Origin: an uncultured Lachnospiraceae bacterium
GTDB taxonomy: Bacteria; Bacillota; Clostridia; Lachnospirales; Lachnospiraceae
Direction of reading: 5' to 3'
DNA: 64,000 bases
Assembly (NCBI GenBank): GCA_902493385.1
Contig: CABUPO010000001.1
Location: 1-64,000 of the forward strand
The notes under the pieces were generated by a model. It was not told the DNA's origin and searched no databases. It saw only the letters and a program-made list of their open reading frames with translations. Positions 42,273-51,924 of this stretch are shown piece by piece. The position numbers and the translations under genes are program-made. Position 1 is the first letter of the stretch, and each line of letters begins with the position of its first letter.

Positions 42273-44126
42273 TTACAAATGCGACAACAATTCTGTCTTT
42301 GCAGCTTTAGAAAGCGGATTTCTGCAATCATAATCAAACAGGCAGTATACGCATTTTTTTTGCATTATTGTATAAAACTTACTGCAGGCTCTGTCAATCC
42401 ACAAAACAGCCTCGGCTGCCAAAGGCTCTATATGCATCATACGTGCCGCCTCCTTAGAGGCATATCCCTTTTTATTTAGATCTATTTCTTCTGTTCCTCC
42501 ATTTTCAAAAAACGCCCTGTAAACAGATTTCTCAATCAATTGTTCTTTTGCCCATGAAGGACGGCTTTTAACATTTTCTCTAAGATAATAATCATACGTC
42601 AAAAGACTGTCAAATATTTCAGCAGAAAACGCTCCGCCCTCCCCTTCTTTGTCATGCTTTAGCTCTCCGAACCATTCCTTGCAGAACTGCCTCAATGCTT
42701 CATATCTCGCTTCTCTCCTAAATCCAATTCCAAAAAGCTCCATATCCTGATAATACTTTCCCAGCGCTTCATAAAACTGAAACGGAGATTCATAATACGG
42801 AATAAGATACGAAAGAACATGTTCAAACTGGCTGCTGTTATAATATACCTCCACCATTTCCTCTACCTGTTTTAATACCAGTATTTCATCATAACTAATC
42901 CATCTGGTGCTTATAACTTCATATGGCTGTACGTCCTGATATTTAAGTTCATAATCCATTACCCGCTCTTCCATATAAGAGCCTTTTAATACTTTTAAAA
43001 ATCCAAGCTGCAGCTGATTCGGCTTCATATCATAAGCGTCGTTAAAGGATTTCTTAAATGTGTCAAAATCCTCATATGGCAGCCCGGCAATCAAATCCAA
43101 ATGCTGGTGAATATTATTAAAGCTTCTGATTAAAAGCATATTTTTCTTCAGTTTTTCTATATTCATCACACGCCTGATTTCCTTTATCGTAGCCGGATTA
43201 GTTGACTGAAGTCCGATTTCTAACTGAATCAGGCCTGGACGCATTTTCCTAAAGACCTCAAGCTCCTCTTCTCCAATTAAATCTATAGATACTTCAAAAT
43301 GGAAATTTGTTATTCCATTATCATGTTCAGTAATATACTTCCATACAGCAAGCGCATGCTCTCTCCTGCAGTTAAACGTACGGTCAATAAATTTAACCTG
43401 CGTAACATTATTGTCAAGAAAGAATTGAAGCTCCCGTTCTACAAGCTTTAAGCTTCTGAACCTCACGCTCTTGTCAATAGAGGACAGACAGTAGCTGCAG
43501 GAAAAAGGACAGCCTCTGCTTGTTTCATAATACAGGATTTTATTCTCAAATCGTGATAAATCTTTATAAATAAAAGGCACTTCATCCAATGACATAAGCG
43601 GACGTCTGCCATTCTCGCATATTTCTCCCAAAGAGTTTCGGTATGTAATTCCTAAAATCCCCTGATACATATTACTTCTGCCGCTTTTACCTTTAAATCT
43701 GCCCAATTCCTTTACCAGTTCATAAAAGGTTATTTCCCCTTCTCCCTGCATTATGACGTCAATAAACGGATTATCCTCTAAAAGCTTTCTGCTGCCATAG
43801 CTTACCTCAGGCCCTCCAAGCCAAATGCACGTATCAGGCGCCGCCTTTTTAAGCTCGTTTGCAACAGACAGAATCTCCCGTATATTCCATATATAACAGG
43901 AAAAGGCGACAACCTCCGCCTTTTCCTTATACAACGACTGTAAAATCATATCCAAATTATGATTAATAGTATATTCTTTCACAACAAGCTCTATATTCTC
44001 TGAAGCTTCCTGATTCCTTTCAGCATATTCTCTTTCAAGATGCTTTACTGCATAGGCCTCCAAATCATATACGGCCAAATTTGAATGTACATATTTTGCA
44101 TTCAGGGCCGCCAATACAATCTTCAT
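42273..44126 (-). CDS. B12-binding radical SAM protein with DUF4080
   Basis: 617 residues. An N-terminal cobalamin-binding-like domain (about 1-140, ALNAKYVHSNLAVYDLEAY and WLGGPEVSYG), a radical SAM core with CPFSCSYC (about 205-212) and an ~180-residue C-terminal DUF4080 region ending in a Cys-rich CVYCLFDYDC. This is a conserved clostridial family of unknown reaction; the C-terminal cysteines may hold a second cluster. GGAGG lies 10 bases before the start. It stands apart from its neighbours. Confidence 0.88.
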   Translation of the reverse strand: MKIVLAALNAKYVHSNLAVYDLEAYAVKHLEREYAERNQEASENIELVVKEYTINHNLDMILQSLYKEKAEVVAFSCYIWNIREILSVANELKKAAPDTCIWLGGPEVSYGSRKLLEDNPFIDVIMQGEGEITFYELVKELGRFKGKSGRSNMYQGILGITYRNSLGEICENGRRPLMSLDEVPFIYKDLSRFENKILYYETSRGCPFSCSYCLSSIDKSVRFRSLKLVERELQFFLDNNVTQVKFIDRTFNCRREHALAVWKYITEHDNGITNFHFEVSIDLIGEEELEVFRKMRPGLIQLEIGLQSTNPATIKEIRRVMNIEKLKKNMLLIRSFNNIHQHLDLIAGLPYEDFDTFKKSFNDAYDMKPNQLQLGFLKVLKGSYMEERVMDYELKYQDVQPYEVISTRWISYDEILVLKQVEEMVEVYYNSSQFEHVLSYLIPYYESPFQFYEALGKYYQDMELFGIGFRREARYEALRQFCKEWFGELKHDKEGEGGAFSAEIFDSLLTYDYYLRENVKSRPSWAKEQLIEKSVYRAFFENGGTEEIDLNKKGYASKEAARMMHIEPLAAEAVLWIDRACSKFYTIMQKKCVYCLFDYDCRNPLSKAAKTELLSHL

Positions 44127-44188
44127 GTATTTTTATCCTCCAACAACCTCATTCCGCTGTTATTAAAACAGATAATATTACATTAACC

Positions 44189-45091
44189 TCATATTAAGGA
44201 TGTACTGAAATATCTCTCAACTCTGTCGGCAAGCACCGTAGCGATAACCATATCTTTACCATATTTCTCTGCCATCTGCTTAGCCGCCCATACATTAGCT
44301 CCTGATGAAGTTCCTACAAGAAGCCCCTGGATTTTTGCAAGCTCTCTTGCCGTATTTATCGCATCATCGTCGGAAACCTCTACGATATCTGTAATTATTT
44401 TGGTGTCCAGTATTGCGGGCACGAATCCGTCTCCTATTCCCTGAATCTGATGAAGCCCCGGCTCGTCACCAAGAAGCGCAGACACATTCTTCGGCTCAAC
44501 AGCCACTATCTTGCAGTCAGGATTTTTTTCAAGAATATATTTTGCTATTCCCTGAAGAGTTCCGCCGCTTCCGATTCCCGAAACAAATACGTCAATCTTT
44601 GATTCTATCTGCTCCACAAGCTCTACAGCTGTAGTCCTGTAATGCATACCCGGATTAGCAGGGTTTTCAAACTGCTGTGGTACAAAGTATTCGTCTGATG
44701 ACGACGCAATCTCTACCGCCTTATCAACAGAGCCTCCAATGCTCAGCTCAGGAGGGGTAAGTACAAGCTCTGCGCCAAGCGCGCGTATAATCTTCTTTCT
44801 TTCATCGCTCATATTCTCAGGCATTACGATAATTACTTTATAGCCCTTTCTTACTCCGCATAAAGCAAGCCCGATTCCTGTATTGCCGCTGGTGGGCTCA
44901 ATTATCGTCATACCCGGTTTCAGCTTTCCGGACCTTTCCGCCTCTTCAATCATATTAAGCGCGATTCTGTCTTTAATGCTTCCTCCGGGATTCAGAAACT
45001 CAGCCTTTGCAAAAATATTAAGCCCGGTAGTTTCTTTAAGGCTGATAAGCGGAGTATTACCGATTAAGTCTAATATATTACTGTAGTACAT
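44189..45091 (-). CDS. cysK: Cysteine synthase (O-acetylserine sulfhydrylase)
   Basis: 300 residues, a PLP enzyme making cysteine from O-acetylserine and sulfide. The PLP lysine is in PGGSIKDRIAL (about residue 40), the substrate loop is PTSGNTGIGLAL, and the phosphate-binding loop is GSGGTLQGIA. Length and motifs fit CysK; cystathionine beta-synthase-like activity cannot be excluded. Divergent from the superoxide dismutase gene. Confidence 0.93.
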   Translation of the reverse strand: MYYSNILDLIGNTPLISLKETTGLNIFAKAEFLNPGGSIKDRIALNMIEEAERSGKLKPGMTIIEPTSGNTGIGLALCGVRKGYKVIIVMPENMSDERKKIIRALGAELVLTPPELSIGGSVDKAVEIASSSDEYFVPQQFENPANPGMHYRTTAVELVEQIESKIDVFVSGIGSGGTLQGIAKYILEKNPDCKIVAVEPKNVSALLGDEPGLHQIQGIGDGFVPAILDTKIITDIVEVSDDDAINTARELAKIQGLLVGTSSGANVWAAKQMAEKYGKDMVIATVLADRVERYFSTSLI

Positions 45092-45177
45092 ATTCTTTTA
45101 CCTCATATTCACATATAATTTATTATATTAACGCAGACGCATTTATTCCATACAATATAGTAGCCCATTTCTAATTA

Positions 45178-45243
45178 ATTTACAATAGCAAATACTATGT
45201 ATTGTAAATCAACTTGACAAGCGGTTATGCATATAGATATTCT
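45178..45243 (+). promoter_or_regulatory. Promoter of the superoxide dismutase gene with upstream inverted repeat
   Basis: ATTTACAATA (45178-45187) and TATTGTAAAT (45200-45209) form perfect 10-bp arms 12 bases apart, immediately before TTGACA (45214-45219) and TATTCT about 18 bases on (45238-45243). The repeat lies in the divergent cysK/sodC gap and looks like the site of a dimeric regulator; PerR- or MntR-like control is only a guess. Confidence 0.55.
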
Positions 45244-45270
45244 ATATTAAATATTGGAGTATATAAACAT

Positions 45271-45750
45271 ATGCAGTACAATAACATTTTTTCACTTTCA
45301 ATACTTCGCAATATACCAGACGCACGCGCCATAATATATGGCGGCAGCGAATATCCTGATTTATATGGAATCGTTAATTTCTATACGGCCAAATGGGAAG
45401 CAGGGATTATCGTAGAAGCTGAAATATCAGGTCTGCCAAATACGGTTGATTATTCTCCTCGTTTTATTGCAATGCATATCCACGAAAGCGGAGACTGTTC
45501 AGATAATTTTATGAATACCGGAATGCATTATAACCCTACCGGCGCAGTACATCCATTCCACCACGGCGACCTTCTTCCTCTGTTAAACAGTAACGGATAC
45601 GCGTTTACTGCATTTTATGACAGCTTTCTTAACATAGACGAGATTATAGGCAAATCCGTAATAATACATTCTAACAGGGATGATTTCACATCTCAGCCCG
45701 CAGGCGATTCAGGCGGAAAAATTGGCTGCGGTATAATAATGCCAATATAG
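45271..45750 (+). CDS. sodC: Cu/Zn superoxide dismutase-like protein
   Basis: 159 residues from ATG 45271 (GGAG 11 bases upstream; an earlier TTG lies inside the -35 box). Metal ligands expected for copper and zinc are present: MHIHESGDC (His69, His71), GMHYNP (His86), HPFHHGDL (His94/97, Asp100) and IIHSNRDDF (His133). Cys75 and Cys153 match the conserved disulfide. The usual electrostatic Arg in the C-terminal block is Lys (SGGKIGCGII). No signal peptide is visible, whereas most bacterial SodC proteins are exported. Unusual but not unknown in anaerobes. Confidence 0.85.
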   Translation: MQYNNIFSLSILRNIPDARAIIYGGSEYPDLYGIVNFYTAKWEAGIIVEAEISGLPNTVDYSPRFIAMHIHESGDCSDNFMNTGMHYNPTGAVHPFHHGDLLPLLNSNGYAFTAFYDSFLNIDEIIGKSVIIHSNRDDFTSQPAGDSGGKIGCGIIMPI

Positions 45751-45778
45751 ATTATGAAAGCGCCTGTGCATATACAGC

Positions 45779-45822
45779 TTTAGCTCGCCTGCTCATATTT
45801 AATAATACGATGGCGAGCTAAA
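45779..45822. terminator. Hairpin between convergent sodC and GH59 genes
   Basis: TTTAGCTCGC pairs exactly with GCGAGCTAAA over a 24-base loop. No long U-tract follows, so it may terminate weakly or protect 3' ends in both directions. Confidence 0.5.
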
Positions 45823-45838
45823 GATTGTTTCATATATG

Positions 45839-48800
45839 TTACTTTTTAAATTTAAAAGACTTAACGCCCGAATATTTACTATATAGTTTTTTCCCTCCGG
45901 ATTTCTTATATGCCTTTATTCGGTAATAATTCTTCTTGTTCTTAGAAGCTTTTTTATCAACGAATGTAACAGTATTCTTTTTCTTTAATACTTTTACTGT
46001 CTTGAACTTCTTTTTGCTTCCAATAGAACGCTCAACTATGTAGCCCGACGCTCCTGATACTTTTTTCCAGGTAAGCTTTACTTTCCCTTTGACTGCTTTT
46101 ACTTTTTTAAGCTTCGGCGCGCCAGGCGCACTGCTCTTATTTTTCCCAGCTTCAGATACATATGTATTTCCGTTATTATCCTGAGACGGCGCAACGACAT
46201 TATTATCAGTTACAACAGATGCCGCCGCATCTTTTACTGTTATTTTATAGCTTGCGCTTTTTCTGCTTCCGTCAGCTGATACTGCATATACATATGCTTC
46301 TCCTCTACTAAGAGCTGTAACTTTTCCGGTTTCTCCGTCAATACCTGCTACAGTTGAATCGCTTACAGTATAGTAGATTTTTTTGTTGTCTGCGTTTTGC
46401 GGAATAATCACAGGCTTCTGCTCGTAGGTCTCGCCTGCGTTAAGCTCTTTTGCCGCATTTTCAAAGCTAAGTCCGGCAACCGTAACAGGAATATATCCAA
46501 TCGGCATAATCGCATCAAGCACCAGCGTGCCTGATTTAAGGACGATAGTTATTTCATGCTTATCTGCGCCAAGTCCGTCGCACATTAGAAATGAACAATG
46601 CTGGCTGCTTGCATTTACATGTGCGTCCGATTCTATCGTTTCACCGTCACATATAACGTCAACTACCGCATTTCCACTATTATTACCAATAAGCGAAAAT
46701 CCGTCCGTATTTATCTGAAATGTAAACGACGCGCCTGTACTGCTTGATTTGCTTGTTGAGCGGTACCAATCGTTACTGCTTCCGTTAGCGGCTATTTCCC
46801 AGCTGCCGGTATAGGAGACGCCATCTGCGGCATTATCAATAATGCTGCAGCCGTAAGGAACGGCCCCGTCTATTTTCTTAACGGCAAGATTATCATAATA
46901 AGCCTCATTCCAGCCGGAAAACAGCCTTATACGTCCAAAATATTCAGCTGCATCATCAATATACTCATAAACCTTAACATCGTTAATCATTACTGTAATA
47001 ACATTATTATTACCCTTTAAAGCCAATCTGTATTTTCCGTCTGACGCCGAAACAGCATTCCCGTCTGCAATATCCCTGTCACGCTTCTTGAACTTCCATG
47101 CGCCATTCTTATCAATCTGAAGACTGTAGCCGCTGCCCGTATATCCCATACCAGTCTGTTCGCGTATAACAATTCCAGCATATCCTGACGAAGGAATAGT
47201 TACATCTACGCCGGCTTCATAGTTCATCCATCTGAAATCACCGATAACTGCATTCGGAGTATTATTCTGCCATTGTGATACCGGCGAAGTAAGAGCCTGT
47301 TTAAGCTTTCCATCCTCTACAAAAAACGCTCCCGAATAATCTACTGTATATCTTGGTTCATAACCTCTGCTCTTCAGATAATCCTTATCATAAGAAGTAT
47401 ATTCATAATCGTCCGCATATAAAATATTTCCGGCAGTATCCTGATAGCTTCCTGTCTCATCAGTATCAAGAACAGCTCCTGTCTCATTCTCAGGAAGCCT
47501 AATCGTATATTCCTCTTTTCCGTCGCAAGAAAGGGTTGTAACAGTAACTACTGAGAACGGTTCTACCTCAAATATATAACCTTCTCCTTCGTCTTTAATA
47601 TCTGCGACATGCTTAAGGTAACTGTCAGTTTTTGTTTCCCACATTTCTAACGCCGTATCTTTAGGAATATCCATATTATCGGCATATATTCTGTAAGAAA
47701 GCGTCTTATTACTATTGTTGACTACTATTGTAGAAAAATCTTTTTTGTCAGGTGAAGCAAGCGTCATATAACTTGGATTTCCTGCTTCATTAGTAAGATG
47801 CTCCGTTCCATTTGAATTATTATCAGACGCCTCTGCAATATACCTCCATATTCCTGCAGTATTATTTTCATTTTCCCAGCCGGTCTTCGCAAATTTGTAG
47901 AAATGTGCAAGACAGTATATAGCCTCATCATAATGTATATTGCCGGACCAGGGCTCTCTTGCGCTCACCAGCTCTTTATGGTCATACTGGGAACCTTCGT
48001 AGAAAGAACCGATTGCAGGCTGGAAAATATAATGTGTTTTTCTTGAGTACACCGCGCTTTTTACCATACAGTCACACATTGCTATAGGGCTCTGATATCC
48101 TCCTAATGTGCCCGAGCCGTATGCAACGTTCTTATTTTCCTGATATTCTGAATAACTGAAACTGCCGCAGCCCTCGCTGTACCATACCTCTTTATCATCC
48201 TGCTCTGCCATCGCAATATAATCCTGAGTAGTATCCGCCGTTCCGGTAGAATAATGAAATCCTATAGCGTCAATAGAATCATACAGCGCGCTGTCCTTTC
48301 TCATCTCAGGAACTATATTAAGAGATACATTTTCATCAGATGCTATAATTTTAGTGCTGCGGTATAAATCGGCCGCTTCATCTGAAACATAGTCAGGAAA
48401 ATCTTCATCAGTAGACAGCCTTTCCTTAAACCATTTAATAAAATCCACATCAGGGCTCCACGTTTCATTTTTATCCGGATTGATATAATCAAGCATATAT
48501 CCGTATTTTTCATATGCGTCAAGAATAGTTTCTTTGTACCATGTATAAACCGCCTCATAGCCCTTGCCCTTCTTGTCCTGATTCCAGTAATTCTGAACCC
48601 ACAAAGGCATTTCCCATCTAAGAATACTCACCTTTATTTCAGGGTTAATTTTTTTAGCGTCTGCCGCAAGTATAAAGCCCGGACTTCTTGATGCGTCCGC
48701 TTCTTCATACTCATCCCTCATAGTGCATGAATCTGCGCCGGTAGAATTATTGCCGTCATTACCCATCTCCATCTTAATATGGTTCATAAGCGGGTGTTCG

Positions 48801-49090
48801 CCCCCGAACAGCACATTAAGAAGCCTGTTATAAGCATACGGGTTCTGATATTTGTAATCCATCAAAAGATTACTGGTACTGTTGCCGTTTATAAGACCAA
48901 ATCCCTTATATGTAAGTCCGTTAACGTTTTGTGCGGCACGCGTTACATCTCCGCCGTCAATAACTATCTCAACATCTGTATCAAACGCTTTTGCACTTTT
49001 TTCATATATCATAGTTCCTCCCGCCATACTTCCGATGCCTATACAGCATGCAAGCACACATGCCGTTATTTTCCTGCCATATTGTCTCAT
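45839..49090 (-). CDS. Secreted GH59 family glycosidase (galactanase/galactosidase-type) with Ig-like and FnIII modules
   Basis: 1083 residues, with AGAGGGG 8 bases before the ATG. Signal peptide about 1-35. Residues 40-520 resemble galactocerebrosidase GH59: INGNSTSNLLMDY, IKMEMGNDGNN, LRWEMPLWV, probable acid/base Glu209 in NPDKNETW and probable nucleophile Glu306 in EVWYSEGCGSF. A LamG/CBM-like beta-sandwich (about 565-720), a second sandwich (about 735-845), an Ig-like BIG2 repeat (about 855-945) and a Lys-rich fibronectin type III module (about 985-1083) follow. GH59 acts on beta-galactosides including beta-1,6-galactan; the exact substrate here is unknown. Divergent AraC gene is the likely activator. 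Confidence 0.82.
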   Translation of the reverse strand: MRQYGRKITACVLACCIGIGSMAGGTMIYEKSAKAFDTDVEIVIDGGDVTRAAQNVNGLTYKGFGLINGNSTSNLLMDYKYQNPYAYNRLLNVLFGGEHPLMNHIKMEMGNDGNNSTGADSCTMRDEYEEADASRSPGFILAADAKKINPEIKVSILRWEMPLWVQNYWNQDKKGKGYEAVYTWYKETILDAYEKYGYMLDYINPDKNETWSPDVDFIKWFKERLSTDEDFPDYVSDEAADLYRSTKIIASDENVSLNIVPEMRKDSALYDSIDAIGFHYSTGTADTTQDYIAMAEQDDKEVWYSEGCGSFSYSEYQENKNVAYGSGTLGGYQSPIAMCDCMVKSAVYSRKTHYIFQPAIGSFYEGSQYDHKELVSAREPWSGNIHYDEAIYCLAHFYKFAKTGWENENNTAGIWRYIAEASDNNSNGTEHLTNEAGNPSYMTLASPDKKDFSTIVVNNSNKTLSYRIYADNMDIPKDTALEMWETKTDSYLKHVADIKDEGEGYIFEVEPFSVVTVTTLSCDGKEEYTIRLPENETGAVLDTDETGSYQDTAGNILYADDYEYTSYDKDYLKSRGYEPRYTVDYSGAFFVEDGKLKQALTSPVSQWQNNTPNAVIGDFRWMNYEAGVDVTIPSSGYAGIVIREQTGMGYTGSGYSLQIDKNGAWKFKKRDRDIADGNAVSASDGKYRLALKGNNNVITVMINDVKVYEYIDDAAEYFGRIRLFSGWNEAYYDNLAVKKIDGAVPYGCSIIDNAADGVSYTGSWEIAANGSSNDWYRSTSKSSSTGASFTFQINTDGFSLIGNNSGNAVVDVICDGETIESDAHVNASSQHCSFLMCDGLGADKHEITIVLKSGTLVLDAIMPIGYIPVTVAGLSFENAAKELNAGETYEQKPVIIPQNADNKKIYYTVSDSTVAGIDGETGKVTALSRGEAYVYAVSADGSRKSASYKITVKDAAASVVTDNNVVAPSQDNNGNTYVSEAGKNKSSAPGAPKLKKVKAVKGKVKLTWKKVSGASGYIVERSIGSKKKFKTVKVLKKKNTVTFVDKKASKNKKNYYRIKAYKKSGGKKLYSKYSGVKSFKFKK

Positions 49091-49279
49091 ATACCGTACC
49101 CCTCTTTAAAATATGATTATACGTTTATATTAATACATTAACATATGTATTTTCAATCAAAAATTCAGCACATAATCTAAAAATATGAACATCATACTAC
49201 ACTGCTTGACATACAAAACAATATATGACATCATCATAATCGGAATATATTTAATTTTGGCATATTTAAGGAGGCATAT

Positions 49280-50101
49280 ATGGATAAAGTAATATATCCG
49301 GTCATAGGAAAGCAGACCTCCCTGCCTATGTATCTGGCAGGTATCGGAATATTGGAATATGAACTTCATATCAACCGCAGGAACGGACTAATATCCCATC
49401 AGATTTTATATACTCAGAACGGCAGTGGAATACTTCATATAGGCGATGAAACTTACCGGCTTTCTAAGGGAAGCCTGTTTTATATGTCTCCGGAAACCGC
49501 TCACGAATATTATCCCGAAAACGGGAACTGGACTACATGCTGGATTGTATTCAGAGGGAAATATCTTAAAAAATTGATGAAAGAATTAGGCTTTGGAGAT
49601 TACTGCATAAAAGAAAATCCCGACTGCGAACTGCTGAACCAGCTGTTTGGAATGATTTTATCTGCCGCAGAGGATCCTGTTTCAGGGGCTGAAAAATGCT
49701 CGCTGCTTTTATACGAGTATATTCTCGAAGCCCGCAGACAGCTTGTAGACGACGCTTCCTCACCGGCTTCAGGCAGCGCTGTAAGCGACGCTGTAGCTTA
49801 TATTGACATGAAATACCACGAAGATATAACTTTAGAACAGCTTTGTGAAAGGTCGGGATATTCCCATCAGCATTTCTGCCGTCTGTTCAAAGCACAGATC
49901 GGCATGCGGCCGATGGAATATATAGCAAGGCGCCGTATCGCACAGTCAAAAATACTTCTCGCGGATTCAAAGCTTAGTATAAGGCAAATCGGAGCAAGCG
50001 TCGGGTATCCTGACCCAACATACTTTGGAATGGTTTTTAAAAAATATGAAGGAACTTCTCCAGGCGAATACAGAAAACGCCGAAATAGTATCGCGATATA
50101 G
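49280..50101 (+). CDS. AraC-family regulator with cupin sensor domain
   Basis: 273 residues, with AAGGAGG 7 bases before the start. The N-terminal cupin (about 10-150, SGILHIGDETYRLSKGSLFYM) would bind a sugar and the C-terminal pair of helix-turn-helices (ITLEQLCERSGYSHQHFCRLFK and SIRQIGASVGYPDPTYFGMV, about 175-270) binds DNA. It is divergent from GH59 with a 189-base gap that contains TTGACA at about 49207 but no clear matching -10. Likely local activator of the GH59 gene. Confidence 0.88.
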   Translation: MDKVIYPVIGKQTSLPMYLAGIGILEYELHINRRNGLISHQILYTQNGSGILHIGDETYRLSKGSLFYMSPETAHEYYPENGNWTTCWIVFRGKYLKKLMKELGFGDYCIKENPDCELLNQLFGMILSAAEDPVSGAEKCSLLLYEYILEARRQLVDDASSPASGSAVSDAVAYIDMKYHEDITLEQLCERSGYSHQHFCRLFKAQIGMRPMEYIARRRIAQSKILLADSKLSIRQIGASVGYPDPTYFGMVFKKYEGTSPGEYRKRRNSIAI

Positions 50102-50111
50102 CATTATTATA

Positions 50112-51131
50112 CTAAAATACATGCACTCCCGAAGATTCCCTTATTATAATATGGCAGGGAAAATCCACTCTCATACATTCCTGATGAAGTCCGTTAAGTC
50201 TGTCGCAAAGCAGCATCACCGCCATATGAACCATATCGCTTTTCGGTATATGAACTGTTGTAAGCATAGGTGAAAACAAAGACGCTTCCTCTATATCGTC
50301 AATAGAAACTACCGCAGGCCTGTAAACGTCTTTCTTTTTACGCCCGCTTTTATCCCTGACAGCCTGAAGAAATCCAAGAGCGGTTACGTCATTTGCACAA
50401 AACACCGCCGTCGGCTGTTTACCTTTTTCAGCCAGCCTCTCATATGCTCTGTATCCCTCTTCACGGGTCTGACCGGTAGATACTACATAATCATATATAA
50501 GCGGTATTCTGTGCGCCAGAAGACATTCATAATAACCACTGTAACGCGACTCCATATTACAGTCGCCTATATAGCCGATACTTCTGTGTCCAAGACTCAA
50601 AAGATATTCTATTGCTATAGACGCCGCCTTTGCGCCGTTACATATAACCTCATCCATTTCATATTCAGTCGGATTTCTATCTATAGCTACAACAGCCTTA
50701 TACTCTCTTTTAAGTTCAGATACCAGGCCTGACGGACATTTACCTAAAATAACCAGTCCCACAGATCTTATCCTCTCATTTACAGTCTTTCTAAGGGCAA
50801 TATCCGGCGCCTTAAGAATCTGATTCATAACACAGTTCTGACGAAGCATCTCTGTCTCAAGATAACGGAATATCTCATAAAAAAATGCATCCTCATTAAT
50901 AGAATTAAAGCGCGCCAAAAGAACGTCTACTTTAAATACATCACCAGAACCTACTGAACCTTTTTTAAGCTCTCTTGCATTACTGTTAGGAACATAACCG
51001 AGCTTTCTTGCCGCTTCTCTTATTTTCTCCGTCATGTCCTTATTCTGACAATGATAATCAGGATTATTAAGAACTCTTGAAACTGTTGCAGGAGATACTC
51101 CTGTCAATTCCGCTATCTGCTTTAACGACAC
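50112..51131 (-). CDS. LacI/GalR-family regulator
   Basis: 339 residues from GTG 51131, because GGAGG lies 8 bases upstream and the family N-terminus SLKQIAELTGVSPATVSRVLN begins there. Helix-turn-helix about 2-50, then a periplasmic-binding-protein-like sensor (VGLVILGKCPSG, GHRSIGYIGD, PTAVFCANDVTALGF, VVSIDD). Effector probably a sugar. It follows the permease gene by 16 bases, i.e. the regulator is co-transcribed at the end of a sulfonate-type ABC operon, and it converges on the AraC gene. Confidence 0.88.
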   Translation of the reverse strand: MSLKQIAELTGVSPATVSRVLNNPDYHCQNKDMTEKIREAARKLGYVPNSNARELKKGSVGSGDVFKVDVLLARFNSINEDAFFYEIFRYLETEMLRQNCVMNQILKAPDIALRKTVNERIRSVGLVILGKCPSGLVSELKREYKAVVAIDRNPTEYEMDEVICNGAKAASIAIEYLLSLGHRSIGYIGDCNMESRYSGYYECLLAHRIPLIYDYVVSTGQTREEGYRAYERLAEKGKQPTAVFCANDVTALGFLQAVRDKSGRKKKDVYRPAVVSIDDIEEASLFSPMLTTVHIPKSDMVHMAVMLLCDRLNGLHQECMRVDFPCHIIIRESSGVHVF

Positions 51132-51147
51132 TATATACTCCTCCGTC

Positions 51148-51924
51148 TTATCCCAGTAAACCTCTCTTTGATAACAGATGATTTTCAATTACTGAGAAGA
51201 ACAATTTATCAATAATGATTCCTATAATAATAATTGTGAGCATTACCGTCATTACCTGATTAATGTCAGCAAGGTCTCTGCCGAGCATAAGCGTATAACC
51301 CAGCCCAACCGAAGCAGACATTACCTCGCCCGACATAAGCGCACGCCATGCAAATGACCAGCCCTGCTTCAGGCCGCTGACAAACGACGGCAGCGCAGCC
51401 GGAAATATAACTTTAGTATACAATCTGAAAGACCCTGCGCCCATTGATTTTGCGGCCTTGATATATATTACAGGAACATTTTTTACTCCACTTTCAACCG
51501 ACAGGGCAATGCTGAATGCAGAACCCATAACGATTACAAAAAGAATTGCGGAATTGCCAAGTCCAAACCACAGTATCGCAAACGGTACCCAGCATATACT
51601 TGGAAGCGTCTGTATGCCCAGTATAATAGGTTTAAGATTCCGGCAGAGAAAATCTGAATTAAGAATCAATATACCGATAACCGTACCAATCACAATGGCA
51701 ATAGCAAATCCCAAAAGAGCTCTCATCATACTGTATCCTATTGCTGTAAATAACGTCCCGCTTGAAATAAGGTCTGCGAAGCTGTTAAGGACTCCTAACG
51801 GATATGGCACCGCATACGGTTTAAATAATGAAAACCACCTTGTACCCGCAATATACAAAACCTGCCATAATGCGATAATTGCTATAACAAATATTATACT
51901 TCCCGCTATTTTTTTAGCCTTCAT
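51148..51924 (-). CDS. SsuC/TauC-type ABC permease
   Basis: 258 residues from ATG 51924 (GGAGG 6 bases upstream). Six helices and the EAA-type loop KAAKSMGAGSFRLYTKVIFPAALP (about 155-180) place it in the sulfonate/nitrate/taurine transporter permeases. The start lies inside the last 11 bases of the ATPase gene. Confidence 0.88.
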   Translation of the reverse strand: MKAKKIAGSIIFVIAIIALWQVLYIAGTRWFSLFKPYAVPYPLGVLNSFADLISSGTLFTAIGYSMMRALLGFAIAIVIGTVIGILILNSDFLCRNLKPIILGIQTLPSICWVPFAILWFGLGNSAILFVIVMGSAFSIALSVESGVKNVPVIYIKAAKSMGAGSFRLYTKVIFPAALPSFVSGLKQGWSFAWRALMSGEVMSASVGLGYTLMLGRDLADINQVMTVMLTIIIIGIIIDKLFFSVIENHLLSKRGLLG

